Source of the DNA: Heliocybe sulcata | Lineage: Eukaryota > Basidiomycota > Agaricomycetes > Gloeophyllales > Gloeophyllaceae | Reading direction: 5' to 3' | NCBI GenBank assembly: GCA_004369045.1 | Contig: ML213540.1 | Coordinates: forward strand, 104,623 to 143,580 | Length of the DNA stretch: 38,958 nt | Part shown: positions 1 through 10,235 of the stretch, in pieces | Position numbering within the stretch: position 1 is the first letter of the stretch | Layout of the letters: each line of letters starts with the position of its first letter | The notes under the pieces: generated by a model | Told to the model about the DNA's origin: nothing | Seen by the model: the letters and a program-made list of their open reading frames with translations, nothing else | Database searches by the model: none | Position numbers and translations under genes: made by a program

Positions 1-1917
1 CCATCTGCACCCATTTTCGCATTTTCCCCCATTTTATTCACTTTTATTTGGGTAGCTGCTGCATTATAATGCTGGCCAGTAACCATCCACAGTAACTACT
101 GCTCAACTCGTAACTTGCTGCCAACAACTTACTGGTATATATTACAATACAGGTACTACATAAGGTGAGTCCAGCCTTGGCAGCATGGGCACCCGAGGAT
201 CCACCAACTCGTGCAAGAGCATTGAAGTTCAAACACTCGTCTTCAATAAGCTGCAGGGCAGCTGCATGTTCGGTGCTCTCCATCAACCTGCATGCCCTCA
301 AGCCTCAGCACCTGTGGCTAGTGATAGCAAGAGCATTTGCTTACCGTGACTCAAGGTTCTGTAGACGTGAGCGTGTGTGGAGCTTCCATGTATCCCCTTC
401 CTGGGCTTTTACTAACCCATTGCGCTTATTAGTCCAGCACTGTCGGACATGGAACTTACAAAGGAGCGGCCACAAGCCTGGCCAGACATCAAGAAGAGCA
501 CTTCGCTCCTTTGTATCTGTGTCTGTTATAGCGATGAGAGGCATGAATGCCATGGTACTGGGACTAGAGCGGGATAGATGATCTTTCCATTGAGTGAGTA
601 GCTCAGTTAGTATCTCGCGATTGTAGCCAGCATGCGTTGCCTTGTTGCCAGTAGGAGCCGAGAACAGAAAAAGAGCAAGTGGGACTCCTTTACCAGCCTG
701 GTCAACGCCCATGGCGACGAAGAGGAGCAGCCGGGAAGTGCAGAGCCCGAACATGCCATCAAGCATGATCAGAGACTGGTGAGCGATCTCCCATGCAGCA
801 CGATCCATCTCCTTGGTTGATATACACACTTTAAGCCGTTCACCTTGGTCTGCGTGGCTGGCATAGTAGAAGACTGCATCCCGGATCTCTGGTCGGAAGT
901 TGGGCGATTTCTCATTGAGCCAGTCATCGAGGTTATTCTGGGCATCTTCAGTGGTATCAACGCCCTGAGCTTTGCTGAGAAGGCGGTGTAGGTAGATGGT
1001 GTCGTGGGGGAGGAAGTTGTATCAGTGGTTAGCAGTGGCAGAGTCGTATGTGTCCATATCTCGGTAGCTGCGAGCTTCAACCATCTGTATGTTCTTGGAC
1101 TGGACGGCTGCAATGCTAGAATAATCATAACAGCATATGAGCGTCACAAAGACTACTGGTCTTGAACAGACTCACCTTCCACCAGTCTGTAACTGTTGAA
1201 GCGCTACCTCGTACACATGTGGATGAAGTGGGACAGCAGGGAGACGCTTCATCGTTGCAGCTTCACACTCAGTGTTATGCTGGAAGTACCCAACAATGCA
1301 CAAAACAGCACCATCACTGACACGATCTGTAATCTCAATATGGGCAAGGCAGCCGGTGTAGTCATATGGGTTCCGGCGCTCCCATGGCTTTGGGTCTGCA
1401 TGGTCCAGCTCCCCTGAGGGATCGCATTTCTTCATGTCATGCTGCTGGCGAGCATCCGTGTGATAGCCACAAGCACTTTGATTGATTCGGTCGGGGATTA
1501 AACAGGTATATTGGCAATAACAGAGTTTGTCTCTACCATTGAAGCAGTGTTCTCCAATGTCTATCGCCTTCCTTCCCAACGTCCCAGCTCACGCCCCACT
1601 GTGCATGCCATCGCCCTTCTAACTGCTGGCGCGACTGGCCATCAAGGCCATGAGCTTGCATGAACTCGAGGATAGAGGCCTGCGTTGTCAGGTGATCAGG
1701 ATCATACTGCGCAGAATGAATTGCTCCGGTAGCATAGAGTTTGTCGATGGAGGCCAGCTGCGAATGGGAGAGTGGGAGTTTCCTGACTTCCACCTGGCAT
1801 TGCTGAGATGAGCGAGACTCGATGGGCAGGGAGCCAGGAGCATACCTTCGCATACAGCTTGCGAGGCTTCACCATGTCTAGAGGTGGTGTGGGGATTTGA
1901 AGAGGGAGATGTAGCAT
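1..1917 (-). mobile_element. Decaying MULE-type DNA transposon (transposase gene, truncated by window edge)
   Basis: Fragments of a Mutator-like (MULE) transposase of the kind expanded in basidiomycetes lie on the minus strand. Exons can be followed at about 1917-1846, 1793-1537, 1475-1176 and 1115-345, with GT-AG introns at 1845-1794, 1536-1476 and 1175-1116 keeping the frame. The N-terminal part has a Cys/His-rich stretch (CACGYHTDAR, then a TGCLAHIEIT segment). The DDE-type core has MLDGMFG, GVDQAGKGVPLAL, AITDTDTKER and the FHVRQCWTN segment at 829-345. An in-frame TGA at 1022-1024 interrupts the protein just before the catalytic domain; it could be a C-to-T change of CGA. After 345 the frame becomes uncertain (LMESTEHAAALQLIEDE near 290-230), and the recognisable part fades before base 1. 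No terminal inverted repeats were seen. The family call is firm; an active element is unlikely. Confidence 0.75.
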
Positions 1918-3469
1918 GCAGTGGATAGGATGCTGGCAAGGCGGTCAATGGAGAAGGAGACAGAGGGATTCGACCAGCATTACGCACCCAAACGCGCATG
2001 ATCATGGCCTTCCTGACAGCGGATAAATCGGAAGACCAATAGAGCAAAGAACATCCCATAGGTCTGAGCACTCACTGGAACCAGAGACGCCATTCCTACG
2101 TCCAAAGACCCCCCGAGATCCCCGACCATGCAGCTGCAATGCAGCTGCAGAAATTGATAAATCGAGCCCAGTAACTCCTGTAAACATATGCCCCACTAAG
2201 GTTCTGAGCGACTCGGATAAATTCTAGGGAACAAACACTCAGCCGGAACCCTGAACAGCTGGGCCCAGCTCCATAGCGCAGATACTTGGCTCGGGAACCA
2301 GAACAGAAAAGCTGCAGAAAACCCGCAAAGAGCACCTCAATGCAAGCGTTGCCAGGGGAAGCTGAAGGTAATCCATGTGGATGATGGGGCAGAGGGTTCA
2401 TCAGAAAGACCGATGTTTGAGCAGAAGGGGAAAAGGCCTCGTTATTTGGGAGAGAGCAAGCCTCATGGCGGGAGGAAGCAGGATCGCTGTTGTGCAGCCA
2501 AAGATGATTGCTTCGCAAGCTTTGATTACCGAGGCGACAGTGAAGTCCGGAAACAGCCTGGATTTCTTGGTTCGCCATCAAAATTCTGGTCTAGACTTGC
2601 TGACAAATGCCTGAGAACTTTGGGCACTCTTGAGCGCCATATTTGGTTCCCTCTGGTGCAGGAAATCTGGGAATTTGAAATTCCGGGACGTCCGAGTGTC
2701 CGCACTCTCCGAGTCGTGCCACAATTGGGCTGCTGTGACACCACGCGCACGCGGCCATTGTCACAGTTATTGTTAGTGTCCTGCTCTCTCCGGCCTTTGT
2801 TCCTTTCCACTGTGCAATACTTCCTCTACTTGCAGAAGGAAATTCACAAAATTTTATTTCTAAAATTCCATGGAGTTTATATGCTAAGATTGCGGTGTCA
2901 ATCTCTCATCAAGACTATAAATCAGGTCTGATATGTAGCTGGGCTTTGGAATTAATCAGCTGGTAAAATCTGGAGAGGGGAAGAGTGTTGAACAATGTCA
3001 AATAAATTTCGGTTATATTCAGGATATTTTTAAAGCCATTCATAGCAGAAGATGAGCAGAAGTAAACACAACATCAACCAGACTTGTTCCGATTCACACT
3101 GGAAGCCCTTCGCGGCTGACTATTTGGTGTTATTTGCCACCCGGACAGCTCGGACAGCTCGGACAACCCGGACATCCCGGAATTTCCATTTCCTGGATGT
3201 CCTCCTCTGGTGTGAGTTGAGCCTGAATGGAGCTCGGAAGTTGGATTACTGTCCTTTCCCGAGGCACCGGATGCTCTGTTACACTAGCAATACAGTATGC
3301 CAAATAACAGGAGTTACAAGACTAATGAAGACATAGGATACAGTTTATAATGTACAAGGTACAACATAGCAACCTTGGTAGCATCGATAACAGATGAACA
3401 ATGTACCCAATGAATGGAAAAGAAAACAGGTCAAAGGAGAGTGCAAGCTACGGATTACAGGATAGTGGA
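1918..3469. other. Gene-free stretch between the MULE remnant and BUD4
   Basis: No open reading frame here resembles a protein, and the short ORFs on both strands lack splice continuity or motifs. The stretch is locally AT-rich (about 2810-3060) and carries the inverted-repeat element annotated at 2651-3212. The part just before 3470 should contain the BUD4 3' untranslated region. Confidence 0.6.
2651..3212. repeat. Candidate miniature inverted-repeat element with an 8-base flanking direct repeat
   Basis: The segment from 2659 (CAGGAAAT, then GAAATTCCGGGACGTCCGAG at about 2677-2696) recurs in inverted orientation at about 3157-3195. There the reverse strand reads CAGGAAATGGAAATTCCGGG followed by ATGTCCGGG and repeated GTCCGAGCT units. 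Arm identity is high over about 20 bases (GAAATTCCGGGAyGTCCGrG), with a 9-10 base insertion in the left arm. The direct octamer CTCTGGTG occurs just outside both arms, at 2651-2658 and 3205-3212; an 8-base duplication is typical of hAT elements. On the right, nine extra bases lie between the arm and the octamer, so the ends are not clean. The interior has no coding potential, so it would be a non-autonomous element. Confidence 0.4.
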
Positions 3470-6400
3470 TCATCCAGTCGGAGGTGAGCGCGACACACTA
3501 CCCTCTTGTTTGGACTGCTCATTCTGACGTTGCCAGATAAGCTCAGCCCATAATGGGTTCGGTGGTATCCTGCCAACCAATGCACGGAATACCTCGAGCC
3601 TAAGTGGATGGTGTCAGTGAAGAGAAGAATCAAGCCAATACACAACTAACCATTTGGACTTTTCCTCGTCAGTGTCAGCAAAGAAGATGATCTCCTGATT
3701 CTTTGGAAACACGAGTCGGAACGACCGCTCCATACGAAGAAGCGAGTCATCGCCGGAAGCTGTGGAACTTGTCCGCTCCTCGTCATCATGTACCGCTAGC
3801 GCTTTTTTGAGATCGATCGTGGCTGTCGCACGCTTCGTGACATCGTTAAATGCGACCAAATTCGCACCGATGATACGGAACGGTCTACGGCGCCATGTCT
3901 GTATGAAGCAACCTTAGTGACACGACGCGGACGAGACAAGGAGATGGCTCACCGTGCAGTCACCACCCGATTGCGTCAATGTCCCCTCAAAGTACGTCTG
4001 CTTATGCCAATGGATATTGCGCAGCCCATCATGACATTCCTGTATGCTCTGCGGCAGCTTGCTTGCCGGTACGCCAGGAAGGGCCGGAAGGCGAAACATT
4101 TGCAGCATGACTTCGCCGATTTGGAGCTCGGTGACCTTCATTCCTATCTCCAGGCGCTCGCCCAGAAGCGGGAAAACGCTCTCGAAAAGCTTCGTATCGC
4201 AGTGCTTCGCAACCGAATTGAAGGTGATCATGGCGCGGGCGAGCCTGCAGTCGCGCGTGAGGTACCGGGCTAAATTCTCTTCGATGCGAGGTTCAGGAGG
4301 TGGTGGCGGTGGCTTGAGCCGCTGGGCGGCTTGCGACGTCTTCTTGGGTGTGGAGAAGAAGCTTCGCAGGCCGCCTTTGGACGCGGGCGGAGGTGGAGGC
4401 GGCGCAGGGCGTGGAGGCGGAGGCGTGAGCGCTTGTAGCATAGACGCGATATGACGATCCCGCCGAACCTTCAGTATCAGGGTTATCTCCAGATCGTCTT
4501 GCTCGATCCTAATCTACAGTAAGTAATTCATTCGAAGGTGATAACGAACGAAGAGACTAACAATTCGAACTCCTGAGCGATGACCGTGTTCGCCGACAAC
4601 GGCAGTTCTGGAGTTGTCACCCAATGCGTGCCGTTGTTCAACGTACATGTCATAACGGTTGGCTCCCGAGGCATCGGCACCTTGAGATTCTTCACGCCCA
4701 GAACTGTGGTAATTGGATACTTCATCAGGACTGATAGCATCACGACTTGATCGTTCTACTGACCTTTAATGAAGAGCTTCGAATAGGCTTTGCCGCTCTT
4801 ATCCTTCGCCCGGAGCTCCCTAATTTGCTTTGCGTACTCGTTCTATCTCCGTTCTCAGTACGCGGACAAGCAAAGGCACGTGCATGAACGTACCATATCG
4901 GAAGGCTTCCGGACCGCTCTCCACGCCTCTTCATCCTCCAGACCACCCGCACTCGTGTTATGTCCAAGAACATCCGCAGAAGCATATATTGTGCCTTCAT
5001 GCTCGCGTACACGGTACTTCTACATACGCAGCAATGACCCATTAGCCAACAATCCGAATTTAAGAGGGTACGAAACATGAAATCACTTACCGCTCTCAAA
5101 TCCCCTCCTCTCCTCCTCAGCGACCTATCAATACTCTCTCCCAACTCGTCTCCATCCTCAGCCACATCGACATCCAACCCCAACTCCATCATCTCAGTCG
5201 CATCATTCGTACTCATACTCCGTTTCCTACCTGGCCTCGCCTCGACTCCGCCAGGCAGCCCCTGCCCGAGTTGCGCACTCGATGGACTGAGATAACCGCC
5301 AGCCCTCGATGACGAAGGGTACCCCCTCCCCTCATCCATGCTCAACCCTTGATCCCGCCTCCTCGCCTCCCTCCGCTTCTCAATGATCATCTCATGCCTC
5401 GTCCGAATCGCGTCCTTTCCAGGGAGAGTTGACGCAGTCGACGACGTGCTCGGGTTCCTGCTTGGTGGCCCTGGACGAGGACTAAGGAACGATGATGGCG
5501 CCAGCAGCGCAGAGTCCGTCGCAGCCCTGCCGACATCCGGCCTATGCGTCTCCACCGCATCGTTCACCTCCATTCGCCCTTCCTCTGTTCCCTCGTTGAA
5601 CCTCGCCGAAACAACACCTTCCCCTAGCGCCTCCACCCTCACCACCGTCCCCATCCCCTCGGCAGCTCCCACATCCTCCATCAGTCTATCCAGCGCACTC
5701 ACCTCGCTCAGCCGCATGCTCGCCAGGCTCGTCGTCAGACCCTCGCCTCCGGGCACGGGCGGGCCATCGTCTGCGGGTGTGACATCTGTCAAGAGACTGC
5801 CGCGGAGATCCTCGTCAAGGGTATGTGCTCTCTTGGGCAGGAGCGGCCGCGGAGGGTCAATGGCCTGCGGATCGGGGTCGATGCTCATCACGCCGTCGTA
5901 GGTCGGGTTGTCCTGGCGCCTCATCTGACTCGACTCCAGCTCTACAGCTTGCTTCTCCTCCGCAACCTCCATCTCCTCTGTGTCCTCCCGTGTCACCTTC
6001 TTGCCGTTATTGTCGAGGTGAGCGTCATCCCGGGAGCTCTCCATGGTATCCACGCTATTCGCATCTGCGTCGGGAAACCCGCTCGAAGTTTCCTTGATCC
6101 ACACCTCGTCCCCTTCCCTGTCCTTTACGTCTCCAGCCAAAGAGATAAGCGGGGCATCTCCCAGCGGACTCTCCATACTCCGTCTATAGAGCCTCCTCTG
6201 CACCTCATCCCTGCTAATCCTCGGACTTCTTCTCCCCGAGTCCCCTGCTTCTTCGCGTCCAAAAGGGGAGCCCGCTTCACCCCTGTTAAACGGCGACATC
6301 CTCCCACTCCCTCCACCATTAAAATAGCTGGGAGGACTTGCGACTCTCGCCAATGGCGAAGGCACAGCAGGCGAACCACGTCGCCCGAGCGGGGAAGGCG

Positions 6401-7955
6401 GAGCAGGCGAATTGTGTGCACCTAGCGAGCCGGGAGGCGCTGCGTTCGTTCTCAAAGGCGAGGGCGGGGCTGACGACCCTCGAGACGCGGAGGCACCAGG
6501 ACTCGGCGGGATCGGTAGCGCGCCTCTCGGCGAACGGGGAGAGTTGCCGGGAGAGGTGGACAGTCTCAAGGGTGCGACGGGCGCGAGGTCGATGGAGGGT
6601 CTGCGTTCGCGCTCGAATGAGCGCCGAGGAGACCTGGGAGGCGTGCCGGTTTCATCCCCCAGTCTGCGTGGGATCCCCAGTTCTTCCTCGAGTCCGGAGA
6701 GCGAGACTTCGGTGAGCCCAACGGAGAGGTTGGCGGGATCGAGGGAGGAGGAGGATATGAAAGATAGTTCGATCGGGTCGAGATCGGGTTCGTCTTTTAC
6801 ATCTGGAAGAGGGGAGCGGGTCGCGCGGTCTATGGGCAAGGGGGGCGTGGATGTCGTATGGGGTATGTATTCTGCAAACCAATGGGCTTGAGGGAGTGAG
6901 TGCGAGTCAGAACGAGAAGGCGTACCGTCAGGATGAGGCTGCTCGACTTCTATATTTATGTGCTCGTGCTCGTCATAATCGTCACTAATGGAATGACCGT
7001 CTACGTGTTCGCCATACTCTTTAAACGTGATCGCGTCCATCTGAGGTGTTCCTTCGCGCGATAAGGATTTTCGAGCTTCATCGGGATGCGAGAAGCCTCG
7101 ATCATGATATTGGGGCCGTCCAGAAGCTGTGCCATCTTCATCCTCCATATCAAGAGGGAGAGGAGAGGTCGCCATGGGTGTATGTTCGGCGGGGTCATAC
7201 TCCCTGCTCAAGTCGAAATTATTGAGATCGACTTGAGGCCCGTCGCCATATTCATCGTCTTCGTCCTCCTCATCTCCGCCAGACCCCTCAGAGTAGAACG
7301 GATCGTCGTCACGCAGCTCGATAGACAGCTGATCGAACTCGACGACGTCGCAGCACTCGTTGAACGTGACCGTCTTCCTGCGCTGCCTTTTGCCGCTCAC
7401 AGAGCCCTGGCCATCGCTGCTTCTCGGTCCATGCAGCCTCCTCGAGACCAAGGCAGAGCGTGGCGACGCGCCGGACTGGCTTCCAGCAGCAGTAGTGGTG
7501 TCGACAGAAAGCGTGGGCGGGGCGAGAGGTGGGGGAGAGGCATCCGGCTCTGCAGATGCGCTACGTTGCTTGAACGGACTTTTACTGACCTGCTCGCGCT
7601 CCGCCAGCCTCTCAATGCCCTGTGAGGCCCTCTTCTTGTCCGGCGCGTCCTCCTCCGCGGGCTCGGTCATGGACAACGGACGCGGTCGTTTCTCGCCGCT
7701 GACCCGTCGCGTGGGGGTCGAAGAAGAGCTCGCCAGATTAGACGGTCGAGACAGCGTCGGCAAGGGAATCTGGCTCTTGAACGGAGAGTTGCTGACAAGG
7801 TTGTTGTTGCGGACAGCCTTGTAGGAAGACGAAGTACGGCGTGCAAGCTGGATCCTCTCGAGCCTGGTCTCGCTGGGCTGGGGCTGGGGCGAGCCGCGTT
7901 TGGCGATGCGAAGAGGCGTAACGCCGTCGCCAGCAGGCGGAGAGAAGGCACTCAT
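3470..7955 (-). CDS. BUD4: Bud4/anillin-like protein (septin-associated, anillin-homology and PH domains)
   Basis: Seven exons: 7955-5091, 5019-4894, 4842-4764, 4730-4562, 4508-3953, 3898-3651, 3599-3470; 1390 residues. ATG at 7955 (MSAFSPPAGDG) is the first ATG; the frame upstream is open only from a GTG. The first ~950 residues are disordered and Ser/Pro-rich, with SPFK motifs, many PPSPL/SP sites suited to CDK control, and acidic runs. Residues ~955-1245 resemble the anillin-homology/C2-like region (KYRVREHEGTIYAS, VLGVKNLKVPMPREPT, EITLILKVRRDRH), split by a proline-rich insert. A C-terminal PH domain spans ~1250-1365 (TWRRRPFRIIGANLVAF ... DEEKSKWLEVFRAL). The Bud4/Int1/Mid2 family links septins and membrane at bud necks or septa. 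It is divergent from SPA2. The intron at 4763-4731 is only 33 bases. Family call firm; exact orthology to yeast Bud4 is inferred. Confidence 0.88.
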
Positions 7956-8055
7956 GGGTGTTGGGCACGACGAGAAGGAAGGCGGCGGTGTCACTGACGG
8001 CGGTCAAGCGAGAAAGGTATCCGTGGGAAAGCCGCCGGTAAGCGCGTTCGAACAT

Positions 8056-8095
8056 GGCGCGTCACAGTCACGTGAGCGCGTTCCTGTGACGCGCC
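8056..8095. promoter_or_regulatory. Perfect 12-base inverted repeat flanking an E-box, upstream of BUD4
   Basis: GGCGCGTCACAG at 8056-8067 is the exact reverse complement of CTGTGACGCGCC at 8084-8095. The 16-base spacer contains CACGTG at 8069-8074. The structure lies 101 bases upstream of the BUD4 ATG, so it is in the proximal promoter or 5' untranslated region. The arms carry GCGTCA/TGACGC (CRE- or MBF-like) cores. A site for a dimeric bZIP, bHLH or cell-cycle factor is an inference. Confidence 0.45.
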
Positions 8096-9280
8096 CTGCC
8101 TCGAGGCAGACAATCGTCCACTGAAACGTTTCTGGGGCATGTCGCGCATGACGGTCGAGGACAATAAGGCATGCGTCGATGGAGCTGCCGCTGTGGTACG
8201 TACCAGCATGTTTGGCACAAGTTCGACGACAGCGTGGCAGGGAATACTATCTTCCATTAGCCGGCACCGTGTGGCGCAGGCATTACCGGGCCAGGGTCGA
8301 TGTGTTGGACCCCTGAAGGACGTCTGAGCTGTGTTCTGAGACTGGCATGGAAAGGCGTTGTATACAAGACATGGACTGCGACGCACCTTTTGAATGCAAA
8401 GCCGATAAAAGTCTTACGATGGTTACTGCGATTTCTCACGGTAATGAGTGTCCGGTCCACCGCGACTTGCACTCCCCTCCTGGAGTTGCGGCCATCCAGG
8501 TCAGTGTTGCCCTTGCGTCGAGTGCAGTAACTGCCAGTGTGAGGAGGAGAAAGAGAGTGATATGACGCTGGGCTTACTCCGAGAGCTAGAAGCAGTGAAG
8601 ACGCCGTCGGGACCGATGCTATGAATATGAATGGACTCCAACGAGACCGCACTAACGGACTGTTCTCGGGCGCCTGCATGTTCCTGGTTTCTCACTGTAT
8701 ACTGGACGGCCATATCCTGTTCCAGTAATTACTGTATTCTTCCCAATAACGGCCGTTCCGCTCAGTCACCATCCGTAGCCACCAAACCGTCACCGAACTG
8801 CTGATTGAATTCTGAACTGCATAGAGATTGGTAAATTACTCTGCAGCATGTCTTAATCCTGTCGTAATCGTGATACTTCCATCGATGCCACACGGCCGGC
8901 GCCTGCCCTCCATCACTGATCCGTATCAATACTAGAGTGCTAATCTTTCATCCACCAAGCCTTGTGAGACAAGGTGAGAGAGCAGAAGATGCGAGTCACA
9001 CTCGTCTGGCATGTGGCGGCCAAAACCGATTCATGAGAGCCTGTTCTATAGACAGACGCGGTGAGTGAAGCTCTTAGATTGCGTTCAATGTTTCGCATTA
9101 CCACTTACTGCACTCGAGAATGCGATACCACGTATGGGAAGCGGTGGTCGATGCGGCGCATGGAAGGACACGCCCCGTTCCTCGGAGGCAGCGGGTCATC
9201 GACTCCGGCAATATCTCGTTCGCCCTATCGGACTGAGGTTATTCGGGAGACTTCTTTTGGCTGTAAAAGCCGGCGTGGGC

Positions 9281-9320
9281 CTCCCACTCGGAGACTCTGC
9301 ACAAACAAACCGAGTGGGAG
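9281..9320. repeat. 11-base perfect inverted repeat (potential hairpin)
   Basis: CTCCCACTCGG at 9281-9291 pairs exactly with CCGAGTGGGAG at 9310-9320 around an 18-base loop. It lies in the middle of the BUD4-SPA2 intergenic region, away from any gene. A repeat of this size could occur by chance in a window this long, so no function is claimed. Confidence 0.4.
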
Positions 9321-10235
9321 TGCATCTAGAGTATCAATTCGCGTGGGCCACAACTTGCATTCTGCCAAAGTAAGTGAGGACAGCGGTGGTAACTCGAGAC
9401 TTACGAGGTTCGGTCCCTGTCTCGCGGGTGACTTCCGCAATCCGAGAGGCGTTTGTTCACCCAAAAATTCACAAGAGGGTAGGCTTTCACTAATGACGTC
9501 CGGACCTGATTCGAGCTGCAGTACGCCGGCTTGGATTGAGTCCGGGCTAATAGATAGTTATTGGGGACGGAGTGAGAACCATGCGCACTGTCGGAAAGCT
9601 GAGTAAGCCGAACACTGTAAGGCATAGCAGTCGACGTTACCCGTGCTTCTCTTCCTCGGAGTGCTTGGTCGTATAAATAGCATAGTGTGTTGTCAGTATC
9701 ACCAATATTCTACGTCCGAACATACCTAGAGAATGGAATATGCGGAATCCTCGGTTGCGGATGTCTTTTGATAGGCATCACTGCGGTACAGAGACGGAGG
9801 GCGGTGCGATAGATGTCATCTTGGGAACCGGGCTCTGGCTTGGGCAGCAAGTATCCATTTCGCAGCTATGCATTTGCCATAACTAGGGAAGGCTGCGTTT
9901 TGGGCGTCGAGAGTCGCCATGTCGGGCCTATGTTTGACTTCTATACACTCTCCGTCTTATGGGTTGTTGTCAGAGTACACGGCCGTCGCGCTTCCCACTG
10001 GTTAGGACGCACCGAGAGAGTCGAAACGTCCGGTATCACTGTCTCCATGAGTTGGCATATCAAACTGTCGCTGTTCCGTGTTGCTACGCTTTGTGCAGGC
10101 AGTGTAGGACTGGGAGGGTATACTCGACTTTGTTATAAGACGTTTGCAAAGAGAGCCGCGCCACAATAATCGCACGTGGCCGGGAACGCTGCGACGGCGT
10201 TGTTGTGTGGTGCTCTCACCTTCATCTCGCCCGAC

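Larger units (their letters stand above)
7956..10235. other. Long divergent intergenic region between BUD4 and SPA2
   Basis: These 2.28 kb separate two divergently transcribed polarity genes. No ORF on either strand shows recognisable protein motifs or a convincing splice chain. The region holds the palindrome at 8056-8095, close to BUD4, a hairpin-forming repeat at 9281-9320, and a CACGTG at 10173-10178, about 60 bases before the SPA2 ATG. No tRNA-like T-loop was found by eye. It may hold long 5' untranslated exons or a noncoding RNA, but nothing in the sequence proves that. Confidence 0.6.

Noticed and set aside
1476-1579. Apparent frameshift in the MULE transposase near 1560
   Set aside because: A 61-base GT-AG intron at 1536-1476 joins HWRTLLQ to CACGYHTDAR in frame, so no mutation is needed.
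5383-7625. Several plus-strand ORFs opposite BUD4 exon 1
   Set aside because: They are composition shadows of the Ser/Pro-rich BUD4 frame and have no motifs or splice logic of their own.
9061-10169. Plus-strand ORFs in the BUD4-SPA2 gap (9061-9606 and 9813-10169)
   Set aside because: No recognisable motifs, domain-like patterns or splice extension; length is compatible with chance.
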